Shown one piece after another: positions 49,207 through 58,770 of a stretch of 64,000 nt of DNA. The notes under the pieces are model-generated. The model was not told the origin of the DNA. It saw only the letters and a list, made by a program, of their open reading frames with translations, and ran no database searches. The stretch covers positions 636,554 through 700,553 of the forward strand of contig JXTB01000139.1 of the NCBI GenBank assembly GCA_002914805.1, in the 5' to 3' direction. Source of the stretch: Parasponia andersonii. Its lineage: Eukaryota; Streptophyta; Magnoliopsida; Rosales; Cannabaceae. A program made the translations under genes and the position numbers. Each line of letters starts with the position of its first letter. The first letter of the stretch is position 1.

Positions 49207-51418
49207 TATACAAACTCTATAAGGCAAAAGAAGTGAAATCATACAAAATTCCTAAATAAACCTATGATCATTACTACTGGTGTTCTAATGGGCGAAAAAT
49301 GATGATCATTACTACTGTCCTGTTTAATTCAAAATTCAAATTCAGTTTTGAATACAAAATATGCAATATTGGTCAATAGATATATCCTATACCAAACGAA
49401 TGGCCTCACCTGAATCTCCGAAAGAATGCAACCGTGAAGGGCCATGACCGTGAAGGCGCAGTGCCTCAACGCGCCGCTCACTTTCACGTAGTTCTCCCAC
49501 GGGTAACGGAACATCCGGTACCGTCCATGAGGTGGTTCCCATACTGCAAAGCCTAGCTGTATATAGATCAGATTATTCATTTAAAGATACCATTAAGAAA
49601 ATAAAAAATACAAGCTATCTACGTACTAACCAACAAAATATTAATATTCTTCTTTCTTATGTGAATATGACAAAGACAAGTACATAAAAACATGTGTGTG
49701 TTTGTCTTTTAGTGTACCAGAGCTTCCTCTTGGCTTGAAGATTGTACCACCGTCCGGTAGCCCTTGTACAGTGGATCCTCTGCAGCTTGGTACGTGAGAA
49801 TCTTTGAGGGTATTCTCTCATACTCAACACATTCCAGGTACCCATTTACACAACCTAAGGAATAATGTCAGGGAAATTAATTAATCAAGATTAGTCTACC
49901 AAAAGAATTAAGTTGAGTAAATTTGGAACCCCCAAAGAAAAGATCTCGAAAGGAAAAAACTACAAGATGCATAATATTGAGTCATGTGTCTCAAATGTCA
50001 TATATATTATTGAAAAATGATATGTGAAACTTGTGGTTATGAAAGCGATAGACGTTTGACCACGAGATTCACCTGTAAAACTCAAAATTGAATCCACATA
50101 TTAAATATGCCTAGAGTTAACACTAAAGTCTCCACTCCTTGTTATAATGTAATTAAAAGATAGTGGGGAAAAAAAATGGAAATGAGCATTGTTAAGATGC
50201 ATTACAGGCTCTTAACGCCACACACGATTAAAAATTTGATACATATAGTAATTACAAGTTCACTTTATATATTTTGATATGTGTCGTGCTACGCACCACT
50301 TGTATATAATAGTATTGCATATATTTGTCTCACAATTCAACTATCAGGACAAAAAAGTAGATGAGAAAAAAATGGACAGAAAAACACAAATTAAGAGTTT
50401 GGATCTATGATTGATATACAAATATATATATATATATATATGTACTACCTTCTAGGGAAGAAGCAACGCCCTTGAAATTTTTGACCACCAAGCTATGCAA
50501 ATCCTCACCGGACCAAATTGGGAAAATGCAAATATTAACAACGAAGCAAACTGCAGCTCCCAACGCGATGAGCACCAACCGAGATATCACTGCCTCATTA
50601 TATTGCCCAGTTCTGTTCCCAGCAAGCATTAGTATAACGAACGTTATCACGAACACTCGGTACCCATAGTCGTACGGCTTCATCGTCGGATACAGCCTCA
50701 GATACGACGCAAAAAACGCTAAAACGACAATCAGAAAAGGGTTAAAAAAAAAAAAAAAGAGAAAATCATCAAGATCGATGCCTTCAGTAATTAGTAGTAG
50801 TTAATTACAATAATAAGTTCTTAATTAAAAGCACAAACCTACGATGAAGAGACTGATGACGATTACAACTTCACCCCACTTTCCAGCCAGCTGTGAGAGC
50901 AGAGCGAAAAAGAAAGCCAGAATTCCAGCGATTAACGTCCCTAATCCACGATTAAACCCCTTAATCAAAGTCGCACCTGCAATATCAAACTTGATTAATT
51001 AACCAGCAAAAATATCCCAATAATTAATCACAAAATTATATATATCTATATATAATTCTATACCTATGCTGAATTCGAACATAACGATGACGGTTAGGAT
51101 TGCCCAAACAGAGTACTGATCGACGTTGTGATAGGAATCTTTCCAGAAAATGAGCAAGGAAACAATGGACATAGCGAGGCCCATTTTGATGGCGTAGATG
51201 AACTTTCGTGGGTCGGAGCGGCCCATTTCCCATGCCTTCCCAGCGAAATCTACGGAATCTCTCCAGAACCTCGTCATCTTTTTGTTCATCGATTTGAAGC
51301 ACAGACATCTTCGTGTCGTTCGCTCCTCAAAAGCGTCGTCGTTTTCCTTAAAGCTTCCCAAGATTAGAAGCCTCTCCTTGCTCTTCTCTGCAAAATTACG
51401 CCCAAAAAGTGGGTCCAT
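45858..51418 (-). CDS. ALMT9-like: Aluminum-activated malate transporter, ALMT9-like (six exons)
   Basis: Exons (minus strand): 51418-51064, 50976-50839, 50718-50449, 49854-49718, 49556-49410, 46556-45858. All introns are GT-AG, and the phases are consistent (1, 1, 1, 0, 0). The total is 1746 nt, 581 residues. The start has a good context (A at -3, G at +4). Residues 61-72 [12 protein letters not shown] precede six hydrophobic segments (about 73-92, 103-122, 132-149, 153-172, 185-197, 206-232). [10 protein letters not shown] is at 230-239 and the family motif WEPPHG at 306-311. The long cytosolic C-terminal half ends with [20 protein letters not shown] and [19 protein letters not shown]. Family knowledge: ALMTs are malate or other anion channels, and clade II members such as Arabidopsis ALMT9 act in the vacuolar membrane. 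The C-terminal region carries a Glu/Gln-rich stretch ([11 protein letters not shown]). No stop or frameshift is seen. ALMT4, 5 and 6-type paralogues are alternatives within the clade. Confidence 0.95.
48436..48507. repeat. GAA microsatellite between 16-bp direct repeats, in intron 5
   Basis: GAAAGAGTGCTTATGT occurs at 48,436-48,451 and again at 48,492-48,507, with a (GAA)7-like tract between. This looks like a short segmental duplication that captured or created the triplet run. Confidence 0.8.
49163..49198. repeat. (TA)n microsatellite in ALMT intron 5
   Basis: About 18 TA units followed by a short (CA) run. It lies 210 bases before exon 5 in genomic order, that is downstream of exon 5's donor on the transcript. 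Confidence 0.95.
50422..50441. repeat. (TA)n microsatellite beside the exon 3 donor
   Basis: Ten TA units begin only six bases after the intron 3 donor (GT at 50,448-50,447). In the transcript this gives an AU-rich start of the intron, which commonly helps splicing in plants. Confidence 0.9.
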
Positions 51419-51624
51419 TATTTGCTAATTCTTATGGGTTTTTGGCTTTGATCTTTTTCTGATCACCAAAATTTTTTTCCTGCATAGAAGAAAAATTAAT
51501 GGAGTTATAATTTATGTGAAAACAAAATAATAATAGTGATTTGTCCAAAAAAGTCTAGTCACTAGCAGAGAGCATTACTTTACCTTTTTTTCTGGGAATG
51601 TTATGTTTTGAAGAGAACGAAAAA

Positions 51625-51634
51625 GCTTAAATAG
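51625..51634 (-). promoter_or_regulatory. Possible ALMT TATA box
   Basis: The minus strand reads CTATTTAAGC about 210 bases upstream of the start codon, which would leave a leader of roughly 170-180 bases. A TATA-like core at a sensible distance is the only support. Confidence 0.35.
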
Positions 51635-51639
51635 ACACA

Positions 51640-51904
51640 ATTACACATGATCAACTAGACTACTTATTAAGTTATTATGGTAGTTATAAAAGAGCTGCAT
51701 TTATTTCGTGTCAAAAATGAAAGGAAATTAGTTTTGCACTTTAGGTTGCTTTTCCAAATTTACCGATGCGCGAGGACAACTCTTTACCCAAAGTTTCAAA
51801 GCAAATGTTTGTGAATTTGAAACCACAATTTATGCTCACCGGAGAAAGGGATAAGAGGACAAGAAGGGACACGTTTTATGTGCTTATCTCATACCTCTTT
51901 TTTC

Positions 51905-51935
<31 letters not shown>

Positions 51936-52129
51936 AATGAGCTTGTCTCATGCTTTGTTTTATACTCTTTTTTTTTTATTGTTTTCTAGTCATTCTCTTC
52001 AAACATGTCGTAGCGAGTAATATGAGATATTTGTGTAATATGAGATATTTGTAGTGTTTAACACTTTCTCATAAAGTTGTCACTAGTATTTTATTATAAA
52101 ATTTATCACTAAAATTTTAATTTAATTTT
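51640..52129. other. ALMT upstream region, nothing recognised
   Basis: AT-rich, with poly-T runs at about 51,915-51,935 and 51,969. A chance open frame (51,766-52,020) on the plus strand ends in poly-Phe and has no features of a gene. Confidence 0.5.
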
Positions 52130-52271
52130 TTAAAAGTGGGGCTTAACTAATGATCACTATTTACCACAAATTTAAAATAAAATAAAACACACACTACTAA
52201 GGTTTGAACACCTGACCCCTCAAACTCAGACACACCTCACTCAAGTCTTGGACCAACTGAGCTAGTCACAG
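52130..52271 (-). mobile_element. tRNA-derived SINE, minus orientation
   Basis: The minus strand starts GTGACTAGCTCAGTTGG (box A at 52,264-52,253) and has GTGTTCAAACC (box B at 52,211-52,201), the spacing of an internal RNA polymerase III promoter. The 3' part ends CATTAGTTAAGCCCCAC and a T/A-rich tail. It lies about 0.7 kb upstream of ALMT. Confidence 0.75.
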
Positions 52272-52657
52272 TTGGCTTATCACTAAAATTTTAATTATTA
52301 TTTGTAATTTTTAATTCTCTCTAAAAATAGAGTTTTAATTTTTAAAGATAATCGGCGTAGATGTTCTAAAAAGTAAAAATAAAAAATAAAATAAAATAAA
52401 ATTATGTTCACATATTTTATATATTTGTCATGATTTTTTTTTTTTTTTCATAGCGAAAGAAAAATCATTATATTGGTAGGTTTCATTTTCTTTTATATAA
52501 TCCAAACATAAGCAAACTTTTTTTATATAATTCTTACACGTGTTATTATATTTACTCGTCTGGTATGAAACCTAAATATGAATGATCTAACACTAAAAAA
52601 AAATGTATTATTTGCGGACTTGTGTTCACTACTTCACATATCCAGCTTAGATAAAAT

Positions 52658-52682
52658 ATAAATATATATATATATATATATG
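52658..52682. repeat. (TA)n microsatellite
   Basis: About 12 TA units, 30 bases before the second SINE. Confidence 0.9.
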
Positions 52683-52713
52683 TATCTTTATGTATATATG
52701 TCTTTCTCCTTTT

Positions 52714-53020
52714 AGTAGCAAGAGCACTCACTATCTAGGATCTCGGTCTTATGTTCAAGTCACACAGAAAGCAAGCGTGAAAACCTGTTGTCCCTAATAG
52801 GATGGGGCTAAAAATAGGCGTGAAAATTTATTATCCCTAATAGGGTGGAGAGTCACACTAGAAGCAAGCATGAACACCTATTATCCCTAATAAGGTGGAG
52901 CCAAAAATAGGCGTAAAAACCTATTATCCCTAATAGGGTGGGGTAGGAAGTGGGTAGTAGTACGTATTTTTTTAAAATTTATGATAAGTGGGGTTCATTA
53001 GTTAAGCCCCATTTTTTAAA
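52714..53020 (+). mobile_element. tRNA-derived SINE with internal tandem expansion
   Basis: The head has a box A-like TAGCAAGAGCACTCACT (about 52,717) and a box B-like ATGTTCAAGTCACAC (about 52,751). The body repeats a unit around TCCCTAATAGGGTGG four times, at 52,791, 52,834, 52,884 and 52,927 (spacing 43, 50, 43), so copies 1 and 3 and copies 2 and 4 pair up. The 3' end CATTAGTTAAGCCCCATTTTT matches the minus-oriented SINE at 52,130. The head is weaker than in that SINE. Confidence 0.65.
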
Positions 53021-53498
53021 TACAAATACAAAGTTATAATTCGTTATAATATATTTTTTGTTATAAGCTTAAATGACTTAGACCCTTTAATAAAAAACAC
53101 ACGACATGCATTAAGTCAATGTTTTTCTTTTTTTTTAAAAAAAAAAAAAGAATTTTGTAAGTAATTTTTTTCCTTTAATTGTTATTCGGTCGTTTTTTTT
53201 TTTCACTGGCTATTGATAGACAATTATTTAATTTCTATTTATTAGCTATATATGTATGGTATATAACCATCTTTTATGTTAACTTAAAGAGTGGCCCTAG
53301 TGCTACCCCTCTTTTTTCTCTCCCTACCCACTTTCTAAACAACCCTCTTCAAGATTTAAAAATTCAATAATTTTTTAGCACACCCCTTTAAATTTTTCTT
53401 ATTCCCAAATCAAATATCAATAAAAAATGTCAAATGAAATTTCTCTTCCTACCCATTAGTTTTAAAATCTTTCATACATTTGTTTTCTTCTTCAACCT
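53021..53498. other. AT-rich interval, nothing recognised
   Basis: Poly-T and poly-A runs near 53,130-53,150 and 53,195; no coding and no element termini seen. The part just left of 53,499 should be the original flank of the Tat-like element. Confidence 0.4.
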
Positions 53499-54392
53499 TA
53501 TTCGAGATCGGTCCTTATATTCAGATTAATTAATAAGACTTGTGATTAATTAAAAAAATTTAGAAAAAAATTGAAATTAAGGTTAAATCACAAGGTGTAT
53601 ACAGAAAGGGTCACTACAATATATATCATGCATTAAAGTCTCATTAGATGGTAGAGATAGAAAACGACACTTCTCATGGTGTTATTGCCACGTTAATACT
53701 TATAAAAATGACTTGTTTAGTATACATAGGTGTAAGAAGATTTGTCACAACACTATCTACGTGTCGAAGCCCTGATGGACAGTCAATATAGAAAACGATA
53801 CTTCTCACAACATCTTTACCACATTAGCAGTTATAGGGATAACATACTTACAATATAATAATAATAATAATGTAATAACAATGTAAGTCTTATCACAATG
53901 ATAACACTATGTATCGAAGTCCTGATAGACGGTCGTAATAAAGAACGACATTTTCCACGACATCCTTGTACATTGGTAGTTTTAGGGATAACTAGCTTAG
54001 TTTTAGGGATAACTAGCTTACGGATTGGCAATATAATAATGTGGTGATAGTAAAGAGTCTAGTTGATGGAGGTAGATAAATTGATCATAATGTCAATTAG
54101 AAGACAAATATAAAAGATAAAGGGGCTAGAGATAATAATAATAATAACAATAACAGTAACAATAATAATAGAAATAATATGTGAAGAATTATGATAAAAT
54201 AAAAAATCCTGTACTTGTGCCACTGGTCAAATACGGAGTTTGAGGAGAGTAGCTCAGGGCCCACAAATTACTAAAGTGCGTGATTTATAAATTGCATATA
54301 AGGAAACTTGTAAAACAAGTTAGTAGAAAAGGTAACGTAAAAATAACGAGATAATAGAAAATGGTATAAAAATTATCGACTAGTAAGAAAAT
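53499..54392 (-). mobile_element. Left LTR of a gag-only Tat-like element (inner edge uncertain)
   Basis: From TATTCGAGATC the sequence is collinear with 57,913-58,770. It has three diverged subrepeats of about 130-150 bases starting near 53,613, 53,745 and 53,895, each with a CGAAG or GTC word, GATAGA or AATAAA, and an AACGA(C/T)A(C/T)T core. A TAA microsatellite lies in the second. GTTTTAGGGATAACTAGCTTA is tandemly duplicated at 53,978-54,020 in this copy only. The LTR probably continues past 54,392, but its partner is cut off there. Confidence 0.7.
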
Positions 54393-55454
54393 GATATAAA
54401 ACTAATTATGAGATAAAAGGTTATACAAAGTAATTATTGGGCCTAGGATATGTAAATAAATAAGTGTGAACTTAGGAAATAGATATGCAAAAATATCAAC
54501 ACTAAAAAGACTTGTTGATCAAATTTTACACATGTATGGACATATGAAAATGGGTACATATATATACATATATTTATAGATATATACAAATGAGATAATG
54601 ATGACTAGGAGCTAATTATGTGTAAACCAAGAGCTAGGCACTTGTAAATAAGATAAAATAAGATATATACAAACATACATACAAGGGAAAGGGATTAGGA
54701 CTTAAATATGAGTTGGTCATGAACCAAAGACCAATGAGAGTATGATGTGGTTGTGGTAAGTGACGTTTCTCCAAATATATTTCTTTCAACCCTGAAGAAG
54801 ATCTCTATAGTTGAGTTACTTCTGTGTCTATGCTAATGCCTTCTATAGAGTCGCAAGCTTCAGTTTGTAAAGTCTAACTTTACGTAGATCAGCAAGGTCT
54901 TTAGAGGCACCCGAATCAGAGATATTACAATCTTCATAACTTTTATTATTGGATTAAACCTTCGTACGTAATGATGGAGAAAGTATCTTCCTTTAATATT
55001 CTTGGAAGAGTGTCGATTATGTCTTAACATATGTGCAGAGAAAATATTTCCAAGTAAGGAAATGGAGAATTTTTAGGATAATTCCTACGAAAGAGGATAA
55101 TTGTTCTTTCAAACTTGTGCCTTGGTAGAACTTTATTAGATTGATAGATAAAGACTAAAATGTAGTATTTTTCATTTTCTTTGCAATGTCATACAAAATA
55201 AAGAATTTGAAAATTGAACAATCAACTAGGAGCACATAGGACATAAATTATCAAGTGCTAACTATGCCTAATTAATATGAATTTTTAATAAAGAATAGCA
55301 TATTGATAAAGTACAGGGGACAGAAATAAATTTATTTCAAAATGATTACAGTTCCCAATGCATACATAGAATTGAATATGTCAAAGTGTTCTTAATGATT
55401 GAATTGGACAAGATATCTTTATATAACTAAACCACAAGTACGTATACAGAGAGT
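54393..55454. other. Inner LTR end or internal non-coding part of the Tat-like element
   Basis: AT-rich sequence with no coding segment. The polypurine tract could not be identified, so I cannot say where the LTR ends. Confidence 0.4.
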
Positions 55455-56144
55455 GGTCATATATTGTTGATGGCTCTGGCGTATCATATGATTGTTGTCA
55501 TATTTGTTGATATCCCTGATCAATAATATGATTTTTATTTCAAAAAAATTATATTGTTAATAGCTTTGGCTTATCATATGATTATTGTCATATTGATAGC
55601 TCGAACATTTTTTTGTGTGTGTGCAGGAGAAATCATGTTTGCTGATAGCTCTTACTTATTATATGATTATTGTCATATTGATAGCTCGGGCATTTTTTTT
55701 TTTGGTGCTGGAGGAATTATGTTTGTCGATAGCTCTAGCTTATCATATGATTCTTGTCATATTGATAGCTCGGGAATTTTTTTTGTCTATAGGAGAAATC
55801 ATGTTTATCGATAGTTTTGGCTTATCATATGCTACTTGTCATATTGATAGCTCAGGCACGTCGCTTGATTTTTTTTTTTTTTTGAGAAATCATATTTATC
55901 AATAGCTCTAGTTTATGATATTATTCTTGTCATATTGATAGCTTGGGCGTATCGTATGATTTTTTTTTAGAAATTGTATTTATCGATAGCTCTGGCTTAT
56001 CATATGATTCTTTTCATATTGATAGTCGGGCGTATTGCATGATTTTTTTTTTATTTTTTTTTGTTTTTTTAGAAATCATGTTTGTGGATAGCTCTGGCTT
56101 ATCATATGATTCTTATCATACTGATAGCTCGGGTATATCACATG

Positions 56145-56148
<4 letters not shown>
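55455..56148 (+). repeat. Minisatellite, about eight units of 79-100 bases
   Basis: The core TTATCATATGATTNTTGTCATATTGATAGCTC and a poly-T run recur with starts near 55,476, 55,569, 55,659, 55,738, 55,822, 55,913, 55,999 and 56,099. Unit length varies mostly through the T run (about 7-23 T). The core holds the palindrome ATCATATGAT. Because the period is often not a multiple of three, the repeated peptide DSSGLSYDSCHIDSSG appears in all forward frames in turn; I take it as non-coding. Confidence 0.85.

Positions 56149-56177
<29 letters not shown>
56149..56177. repeat. (TA)n microsatellite at the minisatellite edge
   Basis: About 14 TA units directly after the last minisatellite unit. Confidence 0.9.
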
Positions 56178-56179
<2 letters not shown>

Positions 56180-56299
56180 CAAAAAGGAATATATAAAAAT
56201 CCTCAAGTGTGAGGTATATGTATTATTTTAGATTTGTAGGTAGAAAAATTACCTCTATAAAAAACGTTGATATATATTCTTCTCTAATCAAAATAATTT

Positions 56300-57531
56300 C
56301 TCGTTCCTTAGGTAGCTTCATCTATGATTTGGGAATGGGTGTACACATGCCCTTTGTTGTTGATCATTGTATAGGATTTCACGTCTTCGGTCCTTGGCCA
56401 AATAATACCTTTGGACTTTGTAGCATTCAGAAGTAGGATGACCAATTCTGCGATGATAAATACAGAATCACAGTTGGCTAATTGCTCTTGTGTTGGTAGT
56501 CTAGTGTTGGGTGGACAAACTAGATCTCCATCTTCTATCTAAGCTTGAAATAGTATGTCGATTTGCTCAGGTGTCAAAGGTATTTTAGGAGGAATTAGTA
56601 CACTATTTTTGTCTTGTTGAAGTTTTCCAACCAAGTTAACCTCTCTTTTTTGTTTAAAAAAAGTGGAGCATTCCACTTTTTGGTAGTAGATTTGTCCAAT
56701 TCCACGACTTTTTCTCCTATGTAGCTTACTCTTAGTATTAATTCGACAAAATTTGAGATAATATGGTTCTGAGTATGAATCTTACATGCTATTTACTTGC
56801 CTTTGATGCATATTTGGATGAGTTCACTCTCTAAGATGATTTCTTTGCAGTCTAAAACTATTTCTTTAAACCTATTCGCATAGATTATGAGTGATTCATT
56901 TTCCTTTTATATCATGCCAGAGAGATCGAATAATCTTAGCTTATATTCCGCTACAAAGATTTGAAATATTAATACCAACTTTTTTCACGTGCTGAGGCTG
57001 CTTGCTAGTAGATTAACCAACCATGAATATGCTCAATCGGTAAGGGATTTTTAAAATTCCGTCAATCGTAATTCATGGTCATTGGCGGAGATTCTAAGGT
57101 CTCCAAGAAACCAATGGCATATTCTCTGGCATTGCCTTTCTTTCCATCAAATTTCTTAAATTGAGAACTAATGTAGTTCTTTAGATATGGCTTAGAAAAG
57201 ATATACGTAGGATAGGGAGGTTGGATGTCTATTACTTCTACAATCTTATTGGCTTTTTCTGCCTCCATTTTAAGTACATCTTGTAGTTGCTCTTTAGTAA
57301 TGAAACTGTGTGAAGTTTTATTATTCATGCCTACTGGAATTGTGACAAGAAAATTGGCAGGATAGGGATAGATGAAATTCCTAATCTGTTTCTTCTTTCC
57401 AACTCAGCTAACTTTTGCATCATCAATTCTTGAGATTGCATTAAGCTTTACAGTGTGCTTTTTATTTGGACAAGAGTTTCTCCTTGTTGAGCCGATGTTT
57501 CGAAACTCGACGGATGTTATTTGTCAGCCAT
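56300..57531 (-). pseudogene. Gag of a Tat-like gypsy element
   Basis: Starts at ATG 57,531 (MADK, stop, HPSSFETSAQQGETLVQ). The conserved gag segment lies at 57,328-57,062: PPYPTYIFSKPYLKNYISSQ, FKKFDGKKGNAREYAIGFLE. The pattern KPY-20-FDGRKGN is familiar from Tat/Ogre-type gag. A zinc-knuckle variant CIYHRRIGHPTSEC (CX2HX4HX4C) is at 56,464-56,423. Between them are several stops and frame changes (57,060-56,470). No protease, RT or integrase follows; the minisatellite and LTR-like sequence occupy the space instead. Confidence 0.75.
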
Positions 57532-57599
57532 TTGAAAGAATAAGATGGAAAGTAGGAGAAAAATGGAACGATACGTGAGAAAAGAAAAAAAGGGAGTGG

Positions 57600-57880
57600 A
57601 ATTTAATAATGAGAAATTAAAAGAGAAAGGGGTATGGTATTTTGACAGAATTTTGAGAAGTGAAACTGGTAGAATTTTGGCAAAGTTATGATATATAAAA
57701 TAGAATTCTAAGAATTGAAATTGGCAGAGTTTCGATATTTGAAACAGAATTTTAGGGAGTGAAACTAACAGAATTTCGGCAGAATTTCAGTATACGAAAT
57801 AGAATTTTGAGAAGTGAAACTGGTAGAGTGATGGGATACACTTGTGGATCAGAGTAATCTCAGGGAAAACGTAATTTTTC
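57600..57880 (-). repeat. Leader repeats of the gag-only element
   Basis: Between primer-binding site and gag ATG, a unit like AGAATTTTGAGAAGTGAAACT recurs about four times (near 57,644, 57,703, 57,748 and 57,800) with spacing of about 45-60 bases and moderate divergence. Confidence 0.6.
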
Positions 57881-57890
57881 TAACACTACT

Positions 57891-57904
57891 CCCCAGCAGA
57901 GTCA
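57891..57904 (-). promoter_or_regulatory. Primer-binding site of the gag-only element
   Basis: The minus strand reads TGACTCTGCTGGGG a few bases from the LTR edge, close to the TGGCGACTCTGCTGGGGA site of many plant Tat-like elements. It fixes the right LTR as the 5' LTR. Confidence 0.65.
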
Positions 57905-57912
57905 CCTTTTAA

Positions 57913-58263
57913 TATTCGAGATCAGTATTTGTGTTTTGATTAATCAATGAGATCTGTGATTAATTAAAACAAACTAAAGAATAATTGAGATTAAGGTTAG
58001 ATCATAGGGTGTAAACAGAAAAGGCCACCATAATACATGCCACATGTCAAAGTCACATTGGACGGTCGAGATAGAAAATGACACTTCTCATAGTGCCCTT
58101 ACCACGTTGGTGATTGTAAAAATTACTTACTTAGTGTATGCAGGTATAAGAGTTATCATAACAATATCTATGTGTCGAAGTCGTGATGGACGATCGATAT
58201 AGAAAACGATACTTACTACAGCATCCTCACCACGTTAGCGGTTGCGGGGATAACGTACTTACA

Positions 58264-58306
<43 letters not shown>

Positions 58307-58770
58307 GACGTAATAATAACATAAGTGTTATCACATTGCTGACACTATATATCAAAGTCCCGATAGGTGGTCGTAATAAATAACGATACTTCCCACGGCG
58401 TTCCTATACATAGGCGATTATAGGGATAACTAACTTATGGATCGATAATAATATAATAATACAGTAATAGTAAACGGTCTAGTTGACAGAGGTAGATAAA
58501 TTGGCCATAATGTCAATTAGAAGACAAATATAAAAGATTAAAGGGTTAGAGATAATAACAATAACAATAACAATAATAACAGAAATAATAGGTGAGGAAT
58601 TATGAAAGAACACAAAATCTCAAACTTATACCACAGCTCGAAGAGAATAGCTCGGGGCCCATAAATCACTGAAGTGCAAGGGTTAGAAATCACATGCGAG
58701 GAAACTTATAAAACAAGTTAGTAGAAAAGGTAATATAAAATTAACAGGATGATAGAAAATAGTATAAAAA
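57913..58770 (-). mobile_element. Right LTR of the gag-only Tat-like element, cut at 58,770
   Basis: Collinear with 53,499-54,392 including the three subrepeats; a longer TAA microsatellite (58,265-58,305) lies at the same place as in the left copy. Similarity stops after AGTATAAAAA at about 58,770, where TGTGTAGGGATG begins. Confidence 0.75.
58265..58305. repeat. (TAA)n microsatellite inside the right LTR
   Basis: About 13 TAA units. The left LTR has only about seven at the homologous place (53,857-53,874), so the tract changed after insertion. Confidence 0.9.

Larger units (their letters stand above)
46557..49409 (-). other. ALMT intron 5 (2853 bases)
   Basis: Donor CAG then GTGAGG, acceptor TTGTGTAG then GCTCC. 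It is unusually long compared with the other four introns (87, 120, 594 and 161 bases). It contains a (TA)n tract, a GAA tract and a fragment AAAGTGGGGCTTAACTAA (48,395-48,412) that matches the 3' tail of the two SINEs at 52,130 and 53,000. I see no coding inside it. Confidence 0.85.

Noticed and set aside
51128..51428. Plus-strand frames over ALMT exon 1
   Set aside because: Antisense shadows of a well-supported exon.
52201..52269. tRNA gene candidate on the minus strand
   Set aside because: Boxes A and B are present, but no cloverleaf can be built and the sequence continues into a SINE body and tail.
53857..53874. CRISPR-like or satellite array at TAA repeats
   Set aside because: Simple triplet microsatellite with no spacer structure; the context is plant nuclear DNA.
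55554..56212. Repeat protein with DSSGLSYDSCHIDSSG units
   Set aside because: The frame changes between units and the unit length is often not a multiple of three; better explained as non-coding minisatellite.
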